64,000 nucleotides of DNA. Source: Chaunax sp. Z400 (taxonomy: Eukaryota > Chordata > Actinopteri > Lophiiformes > Chaunacidae). Below the pieces are notes generated by a model. That model saw only the letters and a list, made by a program, of their open reading frames with translations, was not told the origin of the DNA and did not search any database. The position numbers and the translations under genes were made by a program. Position 1 is the stretch's first letter, and each line of letters begins with the position of its first letter. The DNA lies in assembly GCA_037577475.1 (NCBI GenBank), contig CM075187.1, forward strand, positions 120,001-184,000, in the 5' to 3' direction. Positions 32,372 through 45,305 of this stretch are shown here, one piece after another.

Positions 32372-32560
32372 TACGGTGTTTGATTGATGATGTCTGATCA
32401 CTGAGTCTCCTGGTTACGGTGTTTGATTGATGATGTCTGATCACTGAGTCTCCTGGTGACGGTGTTTGATTGATGATGTCTGATCACTGAGTCTCCTGGT
32501 TACGGTGTTTGATTGATGATGTCTGATCACTGAGTCTCCTGGTGACGGTGTTTGATTGAC
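32372..32560. repeat. 43-bp minisatellite upstream of pomt1
   Basis: Four and a half copies of a unit beginning ACGGTGTTTGATTGATGATG and ending GAGTCTCCTGGTT or GAGTCTCCTGGTG, alternating regularly. Confidence 0.93.
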
Positions 32561-35091
32561 ACCAAGACCTCACAGACAGATTCTACCATAGAGGTATTTT
32601 TACCTCTGAGGCTGACATTGATGTTAGCTTCTTCTCCAGCTTCATAATTGTTGTACAGGTCTAAAAACAGTGGTGCTAACAGGTATTCTTCACCTAGACA
32701 TTTTATGTTAGTTAAATTTCTATGCTAGGTAATATTTTCCTAAACAGAAATGTGTTTATTATGACATGTGACACTGATGTGTTTAGTGTTCAGTAAATAA
32801 AGCAGACAGGAGGCGTGGTCATCTTCATTCACATAAACTTTACTCATGTCAACACGTCACAGTTGGCCCCAATCACATGACACTAAGATACACTACATCA
32901 CGACACACATGCACATACTGTAACACACACTAACAAACACTGCAGTGTGAGCCGATCGATAAACATGTATGTTTATATATTGTGTAAACATTAGCACAGA
33001 GTGAAGTATCCACCATCACAGGTGTGTGAGGCCGAGCTGCCTTCAACACCGATTATTAAACATCAGAACATCTAAATGTGTCGTCCATGCTGACTCTTAT
33101 CTTCACTAACACGTTCTGCTAACACAGTGACGCACACGTCACATTGAATGCAGCTCAGACACCACATGAAACACCTACACAGTTAGAATACAGAGATCAG
33201 CGGGTCGGATGAGTTCAGATCCAATCAGATGGATTCAGAAGACCAACCACATCGGACTGACCAGAAGAATCCAACCGTCAACTGCTCTAACTTCATGTTT
33301 AGATCCTGATACATTTCTGGTGACTTTCCTGGAAAGATTTTATTATTTGAGACAAACCTCTTCAACACCACAAACTGCTGTGACCCGAGGAACCTAAACT
33401 CACAAGAGTTTGTGGTGAACATGTCAGCAACCCTCGTGATGAACCTCTGAAGGCAGTGAAATGTATTTCAGTGTGTCAGAGGTAAAGGACAGTCTGGGGT
33501 TGTCGACACTATCAGTGAAGAACATAGTCTGACCAGTCTAGAGGGTTGGTTTCATGGAAAGGTCCAGGAGCTTCAAAAGGACCTTTAGGAGTCTCCAGAA
33601 GGACTCATGGTTGCTGTTGCTTTTGTGCCAGTTGTTCCAGTATTTAACTGGTGCATAAACCCTAAATGATGCTGTAATATCTGTAGACGTATACTAAGAC
33701 TAAACATAGTCTGATAGCAGAATGCTAACCTGTTTGTCTCATGCTAGCACCCTGCTAACATGCTAAAGTCAGTTTCAGCATCACTTTTATCTGTGTAAAT
33801 GTTGACAGTCCTGGTTCTTAGAGGTCCCAGTGGTTTTTGAGATGCTTACACATCTCTGTTGGAAACTATGTTTAAATACATTTTCCATGGTAACACGTGT
33901 CCATGCTGACTGAAGGGATGGGATGTAGAGAGGTGAAAGGGACGACTAATAAACATCTGTGTGGAGTTGTAGAGGTTAAAGCTCAGTTTAAGCTTAACGT
34001 TCAGTTGGTAAACCCACAAATAATTAATCAAAATAATTCAATCTAATTAATTCAATCCAAAATGCACAGTTGTTTTCAGAAAACTCACAAAGATATTATT
34101 AAGAATTGTCCAAAAAATAAAGTATGAAGTTACAAACATCTCAACGTTAGCTGATTGTTGTCAACAGTTTGCTATACCAGCTGGAGCTACTTTGAAACCA
34201 GTTGGAACTGGTTCGATACAATAGATTCTATGAGCATTGCTTTAAATGGAAGACAGCTAAAAATGCTAAATGTGTCATCAGCTAACATCAGTGATTTCGT
34301 TTAATTAAAGATAGATAATAATAAGATAATAAATAAGATAATAAATCAATCAATAAATAGATTAATAAAACACTATATAAACTTTACACTGTAAAGAAAA
34401 CTTCCTATAATGCAACATGTCAGCATGAGAACATGTCACCAGATTAAAAGAAAAATTAAACTCAATTATTTTATTTCAGCCAATGAAACAGCTCTCAAAT
34501 CTGCTAGTTATTTTGCTAGCTAAGCTGCTGGCTAACTGTGCCGACAGGTCCGATCAGAGGAGAGCTCTTCTCCATCTCTGGAGACAGTTCCATATAAACC
34601 TGATGTGAGGAGGAAGACTGGAACATGACCTGTCTCACCCTCCTGGGCAGACAGACATTTCTACACTCAGTATTGCAGTAGTGTGCTGATTGTTTGCTAT
34701 ACAGTCATAATGTGCTGATAATTAATATTACTAGTAAGGTTCACAGTAACAGAGCACCAGTAGAGACCAGTAAGACCAGTTCAGTAGGGACACAAACACA
34801 CACTGGTTTCAGGTTAACCTTCAATAGAAGACTGGGGGCTCTCTCCATGGGCAGAGCTACCTTTATTGGGACGACTGGTGAAGAAATGATGAAAAACAAA
34901 CATGAAGAAAGAGAGAAGAAAAAAGGAGAACAGTGAATCACCAGGTTCAAGGGTCAAAGATCATTTCAATCATCAGCTGTTCTGTAGTCCCACAGGGTTC
35001 TAAAATGTAGGCTGATGTGTTCAACCAATCAGAGAACACTTCAATCGCTCAACGTTCCTCTGGTGCTGGGAGAGAATCTACTAACTAACCT
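32561..35091. other. Intergenic stretch pomt1-dnm1, nothing recognised
   Basis: AT-rich DNA with no exon or RNA gene that I can support. A - strand AATAAA near 34867-34862 could be the dnm1 poly(A) signal, but it is more than 800 nt past the stop. Confidence 0.4.
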
Positions 35092-35167
35092 GCTCTTTTT
35101 GTAAAGTGCCTTGATATAACTTTTGTTGTGATTTGGCGCTATACAAATAAATTGAATTGAATTGAAT
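35092..35167 (-). repeat. LINE-type 3' tail fragment of the interspersed repeat
   Basis: It contains GTAAAGTGCCTTGATATAAC and GATTTGGCGCTATACAAATA and ends in (ATTGA)n. Same tail as at 12700 and 18020. Confidence 0.75.
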
Positions 35168-35686
35168 TATTGTTCCTGGTTCTGGGGGTGAGGATACAAT
35201 AAAAGGAGGGTTCTTAGTCCTAGTGTGTTGGTACCACTTCAAAACAGTCAGAACATGTTAGAACCAGATCAAACCAATTCAAGCAAGCCAGAACCAGTTT
35301 GGACCAGTTACAACAAATAGAAGTAGATGGAACAGTCAGGACCATTAAGAACCAGCTGCGACAAGTCAGAACCAGTGCATGAACTGGTCCTTTACTGGAT
35401 TTTTGGTTCTGCTCAGACCTCATGTTCTCATTGGCTGACAGACCTGAGGGTCTCCAGATCTTATCCAGTAAGATTCATCTGTTGTAGCTACCAGTAACCA
35501 TTGGACAAACAGACAAGTAGACAGACAGATAGGCAGACAGGTGATAACAAAGGGGTGGAGCTTTCAATCACAGCTAAGTATGATGCTGAGTGGGCGGGGC
35601 CCCGACGGTGATTTGAAAGGACAGACACAAAGTAGGTGAGAGAGAGTGACATCACACATACAGCTGACGTACCATTGGTGGACTCC

Positions 35687-38600
35687 TCACTGGTCACTGA
35701 CCGAGATTCTGTAAGAATAACCATATATGGTCAATATAAGGGAGAGGGGCAGTGGGTGGGGCACTGAGAGCTTCCTGTTTAGCCTTAAAAGGTACTGTTA
35801 GAACAGGATCACACAAACAGAGGCGGACAGGTAGAGAGAGAGACAGACAGACAGGTACACAGACAGACAGGTAGACAGGTACAAAACAGACAGACAGACA
35901 GGTAGACAGACACACAGACAAACACAAAGACAGGTAGACAGACAGACAGGTAGACAGACAGGTACACAGACAGACAGGCCGGTTAGACAGACACACAGAC
36001 AGACAGACAGGTACACAGACAGACAGACAGGTAGACAGACACACAGACAGACAGGTAGACAGACATGGCTCCTGGCAGAGGTATGAGGTGCTGGGTGTGT
36101 TTAGCCTAGCTTAGCACAAAGAATGTAAGTAAAGGGAAACTGTTAGCTTAGCTTTACTCATTTTCTCTGACCAGCTGTAATGTTTCTGGAGTCTTTAAAG
36201 GTGAATTTCATGATTGACCTAGGCTAAAAGTTTCCCATTGCATCCAATCTTTGTGCTAAACTAGGCTAATGATGTCCTGGACAATCCCAAAACGTGGGAC
36301 TTATCTTTTAATGTTAACTGAACTTCTTGAAGGAGTGATGAAGAGTGAGGATGAAGTGAAGAGGAGAGGGAGGAAGAAAGACCAGTCTTTCAATGTCAGT
36401 ATATTTCAACCCCATTTACACTACTTTTTTCCTTTAGAAATTAGGCCCCAGGTGACCACTTCACTCTTCTTTCCTTACGGTCCCTGAACACATCAAACAG
36501 TACCAGACCAGACTGTGAGATAACCAGTCTGCTGCTGGTGTCAGACTGCTAACACTGTGTGTGTGCAGGTACCTTGGGACTCCAGGTGGGGGTGCTCTGT
36601 TGGGTCGGGAGGGGATGGAGGGTGGGGGTCCAGGGTCAGGTGACACGGCAGGACGTGATGGAGGGCCGAGGGCGGTGCGGACGCCAGGACGAGGAGGTCC
36701 GGGAGGGGCGCGACGTTGGGGGGTGGGGCTAGACATGGGAGACCTGCAGACACCATGCGACTCAGTGATGATGTCAAATACATACTGCATGTATGTTACA
36801 CCTGAGCTGTTACCTGCGTCCTGAAGGTATCCCCGTCACCTGCAGCCAAGAGTCATCGACAGGCGGAGGCATCACCGTGGTGACAGTGGAGGTGCTTATG
36901 TCACCGATGATGCTGAGGCCTTCATGCAGGGCATGGTACATCTTCAACATCTCATCACGGTGTTGAGCCTGGATGAGAGACAGACAGGTAGAGAGAGAGA
37001 CAGGTAAAGGGAAACAGAGAGGTAGAGAGACAGACAGGTAGAGAGAGAGAGAGAGATAGGTGTCTGTCTCACCTGTTCCTGGGACTCCTCCATCAGGGTG
37101 TTTTGGTCTCCACAGGAGTAAAGTTGAGCCAGCAGGTCAGAGTGGATGAACTCCTTTGTCTGACGAGAACAGAGGAGGTCACATGATTCATTACATCACT
37201 TCCTGTATGAGTCAAGTCAAGTCAAGTCAAACTTTGTTTATATAGCACATTTAAAACAACTAGGGTTGACCAAAGTGCTTTACAATGTAAACAGTACAGC
37301 AAGAAAACACAATGCATCAGAGTGTGTGTGTTTGTGGTGTGTGTCATACGTTGTTGACCATTAGGTGCATGATGGTCTTGGGAATCAGGTCTCTGACAGT
37401 GCGGTGGATGATGGATAGATACGAGTCCACCAGGTTCCTGACGATCTCCACCTGTCGCTCCAGCTGAGGGTCCAGACTGTGGATGTGTCCATCTCCACTC
37501 GCCTCCTCCACCTCCACCTGAACAAACATGGCCGTCATTTACTACACACACTCTCATGGATATACTGCGACTGTGGTGGACAAAAAGACAGAAACACTGT
37601 GAGTCAATAAGAAGACAGGAAGTCACCTTCTCTTTGTCCTGCAGGAGGACGGAGAACAAAAGTTAGAAATGTATCAACAAAAAACCAGAAGCAGTAATCA
37701 TCTCATAATACTGCAGCTGTACCACGGTGCGTTCAGGGTACACTCCAGCTCGTAGGAAAGAAGCCTTCCAGCTGTCCACCTCCTCCTGAGACTCACTGGC
37801 CAGCTCCAGCTGACGGTAGTCTTTATAAACGTTCCTGAACCGTCAACACAAGAAACACCAAGTACAGAATCATCAGCATACAGGAGAATGTCTGAGAACA
37901 GTCAGTAGACAAAAGTCAGTAAACAGTCAGTAAATACAGTCAGTAAAAGTCAGTAAACAACAGTGAGTAAACGGTCAGTATACAACAGTCAGGAAACAAC
38001 AGTCAGGAAACCGTAAATAACAGCCAGTAAACAGTCAGGAAACACAGTCAGTAAACACAGAGTGAACTAGAATGCACCCAGAGAGTGCAGACCTCCGCCA
38101 AGGCTGCTCTGTTTCGCCATGTTGGCATTTCACTCCAAAGCAAAAGTCCCATGATGCAACCCTCTGAATTAAGTCATTAGAAAGTTTTACAGGAAAAATT
38201 AAAACAAAATCTTTGCAATTTACTAAAATCTTTATTTATTGTGGCTGTTAGTCGTTCACATTGTCATCTCACATAAATAAACTGCGATCCCACAACAGGT
38301 AACTGACACTTGTAACACTTTAAGAGTTGTTACAAAGCCACACAAACAGGCAGGAGAACAGGAAGTATATTAAAACGGGGTAATGTTTTGTTGAAATTCA
38401 TAAGCTGTTATATGGACATGAATCAATTAGATACATTTGTCAGGACGGAGACACTTTACATTACAAGTGTACATGTGGCATTTAAAACCTATAATAATAA
38501 CAAATAAATATAAAATTCCTGGATCCAGACGGTGATCCGGATCACCACCAAAATCTAATTGATTCTTCTTTGGGCCACTTCCAACATCTCTTGCAAATTT

Positions 38601-39351
38601 CATCAAAATCTGGTGATTAGTTGCTTTTTTTTATCCTGTTCACAACCAAACCAACAAACAAACAAACGCCGGCAAAAACATAACCTCCTCCCTTGGCGGA
38701 GGTAATAAAGAACAGTCAGTAAAAACAGTCAGTAAACAATAGCCAGTAAACAACAGTTTACTGACTGACAAAGAGGACTGTGTACACAACCCTGAGGTAC
38801 ACCTGTGTTCAGTGTTAAACAGGGCAAAGACATGTTTGCTGGACATGAAGCTCTTTTCGATGTCTTTGAGTTTCAGGTTGTCTACAGGGAGCATGTACTT
38901 CTTCTCCTTCTCCTGCAGGGGGCGACAGCATCAATAAATATAAAAACAAAATTACATATAACAAAATTAATAACCAGACAGAATCATTTCTGAAGACACT
39001 GTGTGTGTGTGAAGGTTGGACGTAGGCGAGCTGACGCTAAACAGCAATGCTGCCTTTAAAAGTTGAATCACAGCAATAATTTTTGAAAAATGTGGAACAC
39101 TTTTAGGTCTGTGTTAAAGCTAACGCTGAACTGAATTGAGTGTGTTACCTCATCATCTTTGTACCAGGACAGAGTCTCAGCTGTCAGGACAAACCAGTAC
39201 TCTTTAGCTCCTCCCTTCATGATGCCGATGTTGTTGATGGTCAGCCAGCCTTTACGGATCACCTGCACACACACAGTATATATATATATATCGACTGTGA
39301 TTGGTGGATGACTGCGCTGTCAAAACCTGCTTTATGATGTCACATCAGCAC

Positions 39352-39390
<39 letters not shown>

Positions 39391-40634
39391 AACCACTCAC
39401 CATGATCTCGTCCTGGTTGCCACGACAACAGAGGCAGACAGAGGGGTGGTGAGAGAGTGAGAAAAAATGTATGAATAGAGTCTCTCCATCCATCTTTCGT
39501 TACATCGTTCACACCTGCAGAGACTCACCTGGTTACCTGCTGCTTTCTTCTTGTTCATCTGACTGGATTTCTGCTGAGCACTGACAGATGAACAGGTAGA
39601 CAGAGAGACAAGTAGACAGACAGACAGGCAGACAGAGAGACAGGTGAGATCAGTTTTATTATGACTTTTAACAGAAGAACCTTTCAGGTTATCAAACAGC
39701 TGACTGATCCAGAATCCTGGACCACAGGATGATGGTAGCTTCCATGGAGTAAAAGTGAAGCATCAAATGTAGATATTTAATCCTAAAATCTAATTCTAAA
39801 ATCTATACTAAAATAAAGACAAATAGAAAGTCAGGTATTTGGTTATAAACCAAAGTACTGGACTCATTAAAACCCGATGATGGTACTACATGAACATCTG
39901 AACCACATGTAAGTTCAGTCTGGAACAAAGACGGTTGTGAACATGCTGCTAACATGCTGCTAGGATGGCTATGAGATTAACTGTCAACAGTGATGACTTT
40001 AGTTTGAAGATGTGACACAGGAAGTGTCTCCCACAAGATGCTCGTGACCAGAGAACAGCGTCACGAGGACGGAACATTTCTTACTTTGCAAAACCGATGA
40101 AGTCCTCATGGTTTGTGTTCATGTAGGCCAGTTCAATGTCAATCAGCAACATCACCTGGAGAGTCAGACAGACATGTACTGGAGGTCAGATAGGTACTGT
40201 TGGTCAGACAGACAGATACTGGAGGTCAGACAGACAGGTACTGGAGGTCAGACAGACAGGTAGTGTAGGTAAGACCTGGTCTTTGGTGCGACCCTCCCGG
40301 TCTCTGATGTGCTGAGTGACGATTCTCTCCATCTCCTCTCTGAGCATCGGATACTGAGCCAGCTAGAAAAACAGAGGTCAGAGTTCAGAGGTCAGAGTGA
40401 CAGGTTGATGTTTACATTACATCATCTTTTCTTCTAACACTCAGTGTTTGTAAAGAGATGACACCAACTGTTGCAGTTTAAACTTAATTCTGTCACATTA
40501 TTGGTTGATAAACGACATCAGCTGATCAACAGTCTGCGCCATTGGTTCTTCACGATGAGAAACACATTGTCAATGGGGGACCTCAATAGTAGTAGTAGTA
40601 ACTTCTGGGTACACTGGCGGACCATGTTGTAGTC

Positions 40635-40665
<31 letters not shown>

Positions 40666-41441
40666 CAGTAGTACTTGTACCATCTGAGTACTCTGGTTGA
40701 CCGTGTTGTAGTAGTAGTAGTAGTAGTAGTACTAGTACCTTCTGAGTACACTGGTGGACCGTGTTGTAGTAGTAGTAGTAGTAGTAGTAGTACTAGTACC
40801 TTCTGAGTACACTGGTGGACCGTGTTGTTGTAGTAGTAGTAGTAGTAGTAGTACTAGTACCTTCTGAGTACACTGGTGGACCGTGTTGTTGTAGTCGTCG
40901 TAGTAGTAGTAGTACTAGTACCTTCTGAGTACACTGGTGGACCGTGTTGTAGTAGTAGTAGTAGTAGTAGTAGTACTAGTACCTTCTGAGTACACTGGTG
41001 GACCGTGTTGTTGTAGTCGTCGTAGTAGTAGTAGTACTAGTACCTTCTGAGTACACTGGCGGACCATGTTGTTGTAGTAGTAGTAGTAGTAGTAGTACCT
41101 TCTGAGTACACTGGCGGACCGTGTTGACCAGCTCACTGATCACCATGTCGACACATTTCTGACATGGTTCTTTGATTTGGCCGATCAGTCGCTTCACAAT
41201 CGTCTCAAACGCCATGTCAGGTGTGAACAGACCCGTCCTACGGAGGACACAGGTGAGGTGTTTACACTATGGTACTGCAATACAACATAGTACATAGTGT
41301 ACAGATACCTGTCTACACCTGGTGACTTGCACACTCACCTGATTCCATGGATGTTCTTGATGGCATAGCTGATCTCTTTACGAAGAGTCTTCTCATCACT
41401 CTCCAGCTGCACACACACTTAACATGAGCTGGACAACGCGC

Positions 41442-41538
<97 letters not shown>

Positions 41539-44037
41539 CTTGACTAGTTCAAAGGGGAAGCGTTCGTGGAAGATTCGGTTGATCTTAGCTCCTCCTGACA
41601 GCTCGTAGGTTTCCACCTGATCTCCAGATCCTTCGATTCGCTTCTCGAAGTCCACCGCAAACTGCTGCACCATCCTGACACACACAGCCAAAAACTCTGA
41701 GTTTGGACCAGGAGCTTGGTACACTATAACAAATATATGTATATAAACACTGCTCAAAAAAAATGAAGGAACACTTAAATTACACATCAGATCTTGATGA
41801 AGGAATTGAAAATCTTTACTGGTGTACTTTGTATAATTTGTTGAGAACAAAATGACGTAACAACAATCAATGGAAATCAAAATCATCAACTCATAATGTG
41901 ACTCAGTAGTGTGTTTGGCCCCTGCATGTCTGTATGCACTCCTAACAACATCTGGACATGCTCCTGATGAGTCGGTGAATGGTGTCCTGAGGGATCTCCT
42001 CCCAGACCTGGATCAGGGCATCAATGAGTTCCTGGACAGTCTGTGGTGGTACTTGGTGGCGTCGGGTGCACTGATACATAATGTCCCATAGGTTCTCAGT
42101 TGGATTTAGGACAGGGGAACGTTAGGGCCAGTCAGTGGCATCAATGCCTTCATCATCCAGGAACTGCCTACACACTCTGGTCATATTGTCCTGCACCAGG
42201 AGGAACCCAGGGCCCACTGCACCAGGAGGAACCCAGGGCCCTCTGCACCAGCGTAAGGTCTGACAATGGCTCTGAGGATTTCATCCTGGTACCTAACAGC
42301 AGTCAGGGTACCATTGGCTATGACAAGACATGAGGTCTGTGTAACCCTCCAAGGATATGCCTCCCCAGACCATCACTGACCCACCACAAAACCGGTCATG
42401 CTGGATGATGTTACAGCAGCATAACATTCACCACGGCGTCTCCAGACTCTTTCAGAAGAAGAAGAAGAATCAGCTTTATTGGTCACATACAATTATACAC
42501 AGTACAATGTAGCGAAATTTGTCCTCTCTCCCTGAGGAGCAGTGGGCAGCTCTTACGGCGCCCGGAGAGCAAGCCCCAGCGCCCTGGGGTTCAGTATCTT
42601 GCTCAAGGATACTTCGAGATGTGGACTGGGGGAACTGGGGACTGAACCACCAACCTTCTGATACATGGAAGACCGCTCTTACCACCTAAGCCACAGCCGC
42701 CCCCCGCATGTCATGTGCTCAGTGTGAACCTGCTCTTATCTGTGAAGAGAACGGGTCACCAATGGTGGACCTGCCGATTCTGGTGTTCTCTGATGAATAC
42801 CAATTGAGCTGCACTGTGGTGGGCTGTGAGCAAAGGTCCCACTAGAGGACCTCGGGTCCTCATGCCATCCTCATGGAGTCTGTTTCTGACAGTTTGGTCA
42901 GTAATCTGCACACCAGTAGCCTGCTGGAGGTCATTTTGTAGGGCTCTGGCAGTGCTCCTCCTGTTCCTCCTCACACAAAGTAGCAGATACCGGTCCTGCT
43001 GCTGGGTTGATGCCCTTCTCCTTCCTGTCCAGCTCTCCTCATGTAACGGCCGGTCTCCTGGTATCTCCTCCATGCTCTTGAGACGGTGCTGGGAGACACA
43101 GCAAACCTTCTTGCGACCACATGCATGGATGTGTCATCCGGGAGGAGCTGGACTACCTGTGCAACCTGATTGGGCAGCAGGTACCGCCTCATGCTACCAG
43201 TAGTGACAAGGACACGAGCAAAACACAAAACTAGAGAAGAATCAGTCAGGAAAGATAGATGTCTGTGGCCACCACATGTAAAACCATTCCCTTTGTGGGG
43301 GTTGTGTTGCTTTTGTCTCTCCATTGCACCTGTTGTTACTTTCATTTGCACCAAAGCAGGAGAAATTTATTCACAATGACTTGTGCTTCCTAAATGGACA
43401 GATTGATATCCATCCATCCATCCATCCATCCATTTTTCTTCCACTTATCCGGGTCTAGGTCGCGGGGGCAGCAGTCTCAGCAGAGAAGCCCAAACCTCCC
43501 TCTCCCCCAGCCACCTCTTCCAGCTCTTCTGGGGGTACACCGATTCCCAAGCCAGCCAAGAGATATAATCGCTCCAGCGTGTCCTGGGTCTCCCCCTCCC
43601 AGTGGGATATGCCCGAAATACCTCCCCAGGGAGATGCCTGGGGAGCATCCTTACCAAATGCCCGAACCACCTCAGCTGACTCCTCTCAATGTGGAGGAGC
43701 AGCGGCTCCACTCTGAGCCCCTCCCGAATGACTGAGCTCCTCACCCTATCTCTAAGAATGAGCCCAGACACCCTACGGAGGAAGCTCATTTTGGCCGCTT
43801 GTATCCGCGATCTTGTTCTTTCGGTCATTACCCAAAACTCATGACCAAAGGTGAGAGTAGGAATGTAGATTGACCGGTATATCGAGAACTTTGCCTTGTA
43901 GCTTAGCTCCCTTTTCACCACTACAGACTGATAGAGAGTCCGCATCACTGCAGACGCTGCCCCGATCTGTCTAACAATCTCCTGTTCCATTCTTCCCTCA
44001 CTCGTGAACAAGACCCAGAGATACTTGATCTCCTCAA

Positions 44038-44069
<32 letters not shown>

Positions 44070-44070
44070 G

Positions 44071-44111
<41 letters not shown>

Positions 44112-44169
44112 GTATATATATATATATACATATACGTATATATACGTATATGTATATATATATATATAC

Positions 44170-44214
<45 letters not shown>

Positions 44215-45248
44215 CTATCTGTTCTAGTCTGTAAAATACAAATTGTTCATTAAAAGAAAGACCCTAGATGCCCGATGACCCAGTGTTCAGTATATTAATG
44301 TGTATTAGTGTGTATTTGGGGTACTGACTGCAGCAGGGCCTTGGTCTTGCGTCCCGGGTCGTCTGGTCTGAAGTTCTTGTACTCCTCCACCTCCTTCTCA
44401 ATGGACAACAGCTGGCTCTGAAGCTTGCTTCGTAACCCCGGCAATGTGTCCCGAATGTGGTTGGTCAGTTGCTAGGGGTAACAGAGAAAAGCTCTGTTAC
44501 TACGGTTACAGAGGAGAAACGGACCTTGTCGTGATGAGTACCCCAACACAGTTCTGACCCAAATATGATGTGGGTCATTTTGGGATGATGACTCATGAAC
44601 AGTGAAAGTGTTTGTGGTTTCAGCTGGATGTTGGAGACGCCGCTAATGTCATCAAACCTTGATTGTGACTAAATCTACAGGATCATTGATGATGAAAAAA
44701 GACTAATCCATAAAAAGAGGAGACACAATATTACAGACTGTTTTTCTAAATTACAATTCTAATATTCTGATAATTGATGGTATCTGCAGTAGGTTGGTTT
44801 CCTGTGCTGCTCTGGCTGAGGTGGAATCCCAGCCCCTCGGGGTCAGGTTCACCACCGGCCCGTCTTTCCCCTTCCATTGAGGAGGTGGAGCCTGAGTGCT
44901 TGTGATAGGACCCTAAAGATGGTGGACTATGTCTGGGCAGGGAGGAGTCAGAGGAAACTCTGGTGGAGGCCTGCAGCGGTCCTGACATTCCAATGGGTGG
45001 TCCGACCTGGGTATAGGGGCCAAAGACTAATGGAACCATCGAGTGTCTGGTTCCCTCTGAGGGTTCCCTAATGATATCTGGAGCTCAGAGTCTCACAGTT
45101 TTATCTGGTAAACCAATGATTAGAGGTCTTGGGGCTGAAACCATCTCAACCTATTGTCAAACTTTAAATGGGTAAGAAGTCTGGGTCGCCGGCTTGGAGC
45201 CGGGCGTGGTTAAAAATAAATATGCAAAGGACGCATGCTTCAGACGCC

Positions 45249-45305
<57 letters not shown>

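Noticed and set aside
35694..36044. Cys/Leu/Ser/Val-rich - strand frames as possible secreted peptides
   Set aside because: They arise from the degenerate (ACAG)n tract in the last dnm1 intron.
44746..45071. Overlapping frames on both strands as small proteins
   Set aside because: The underlying DNA is a 28S rRNA-derived fragment. The frames are incidental.
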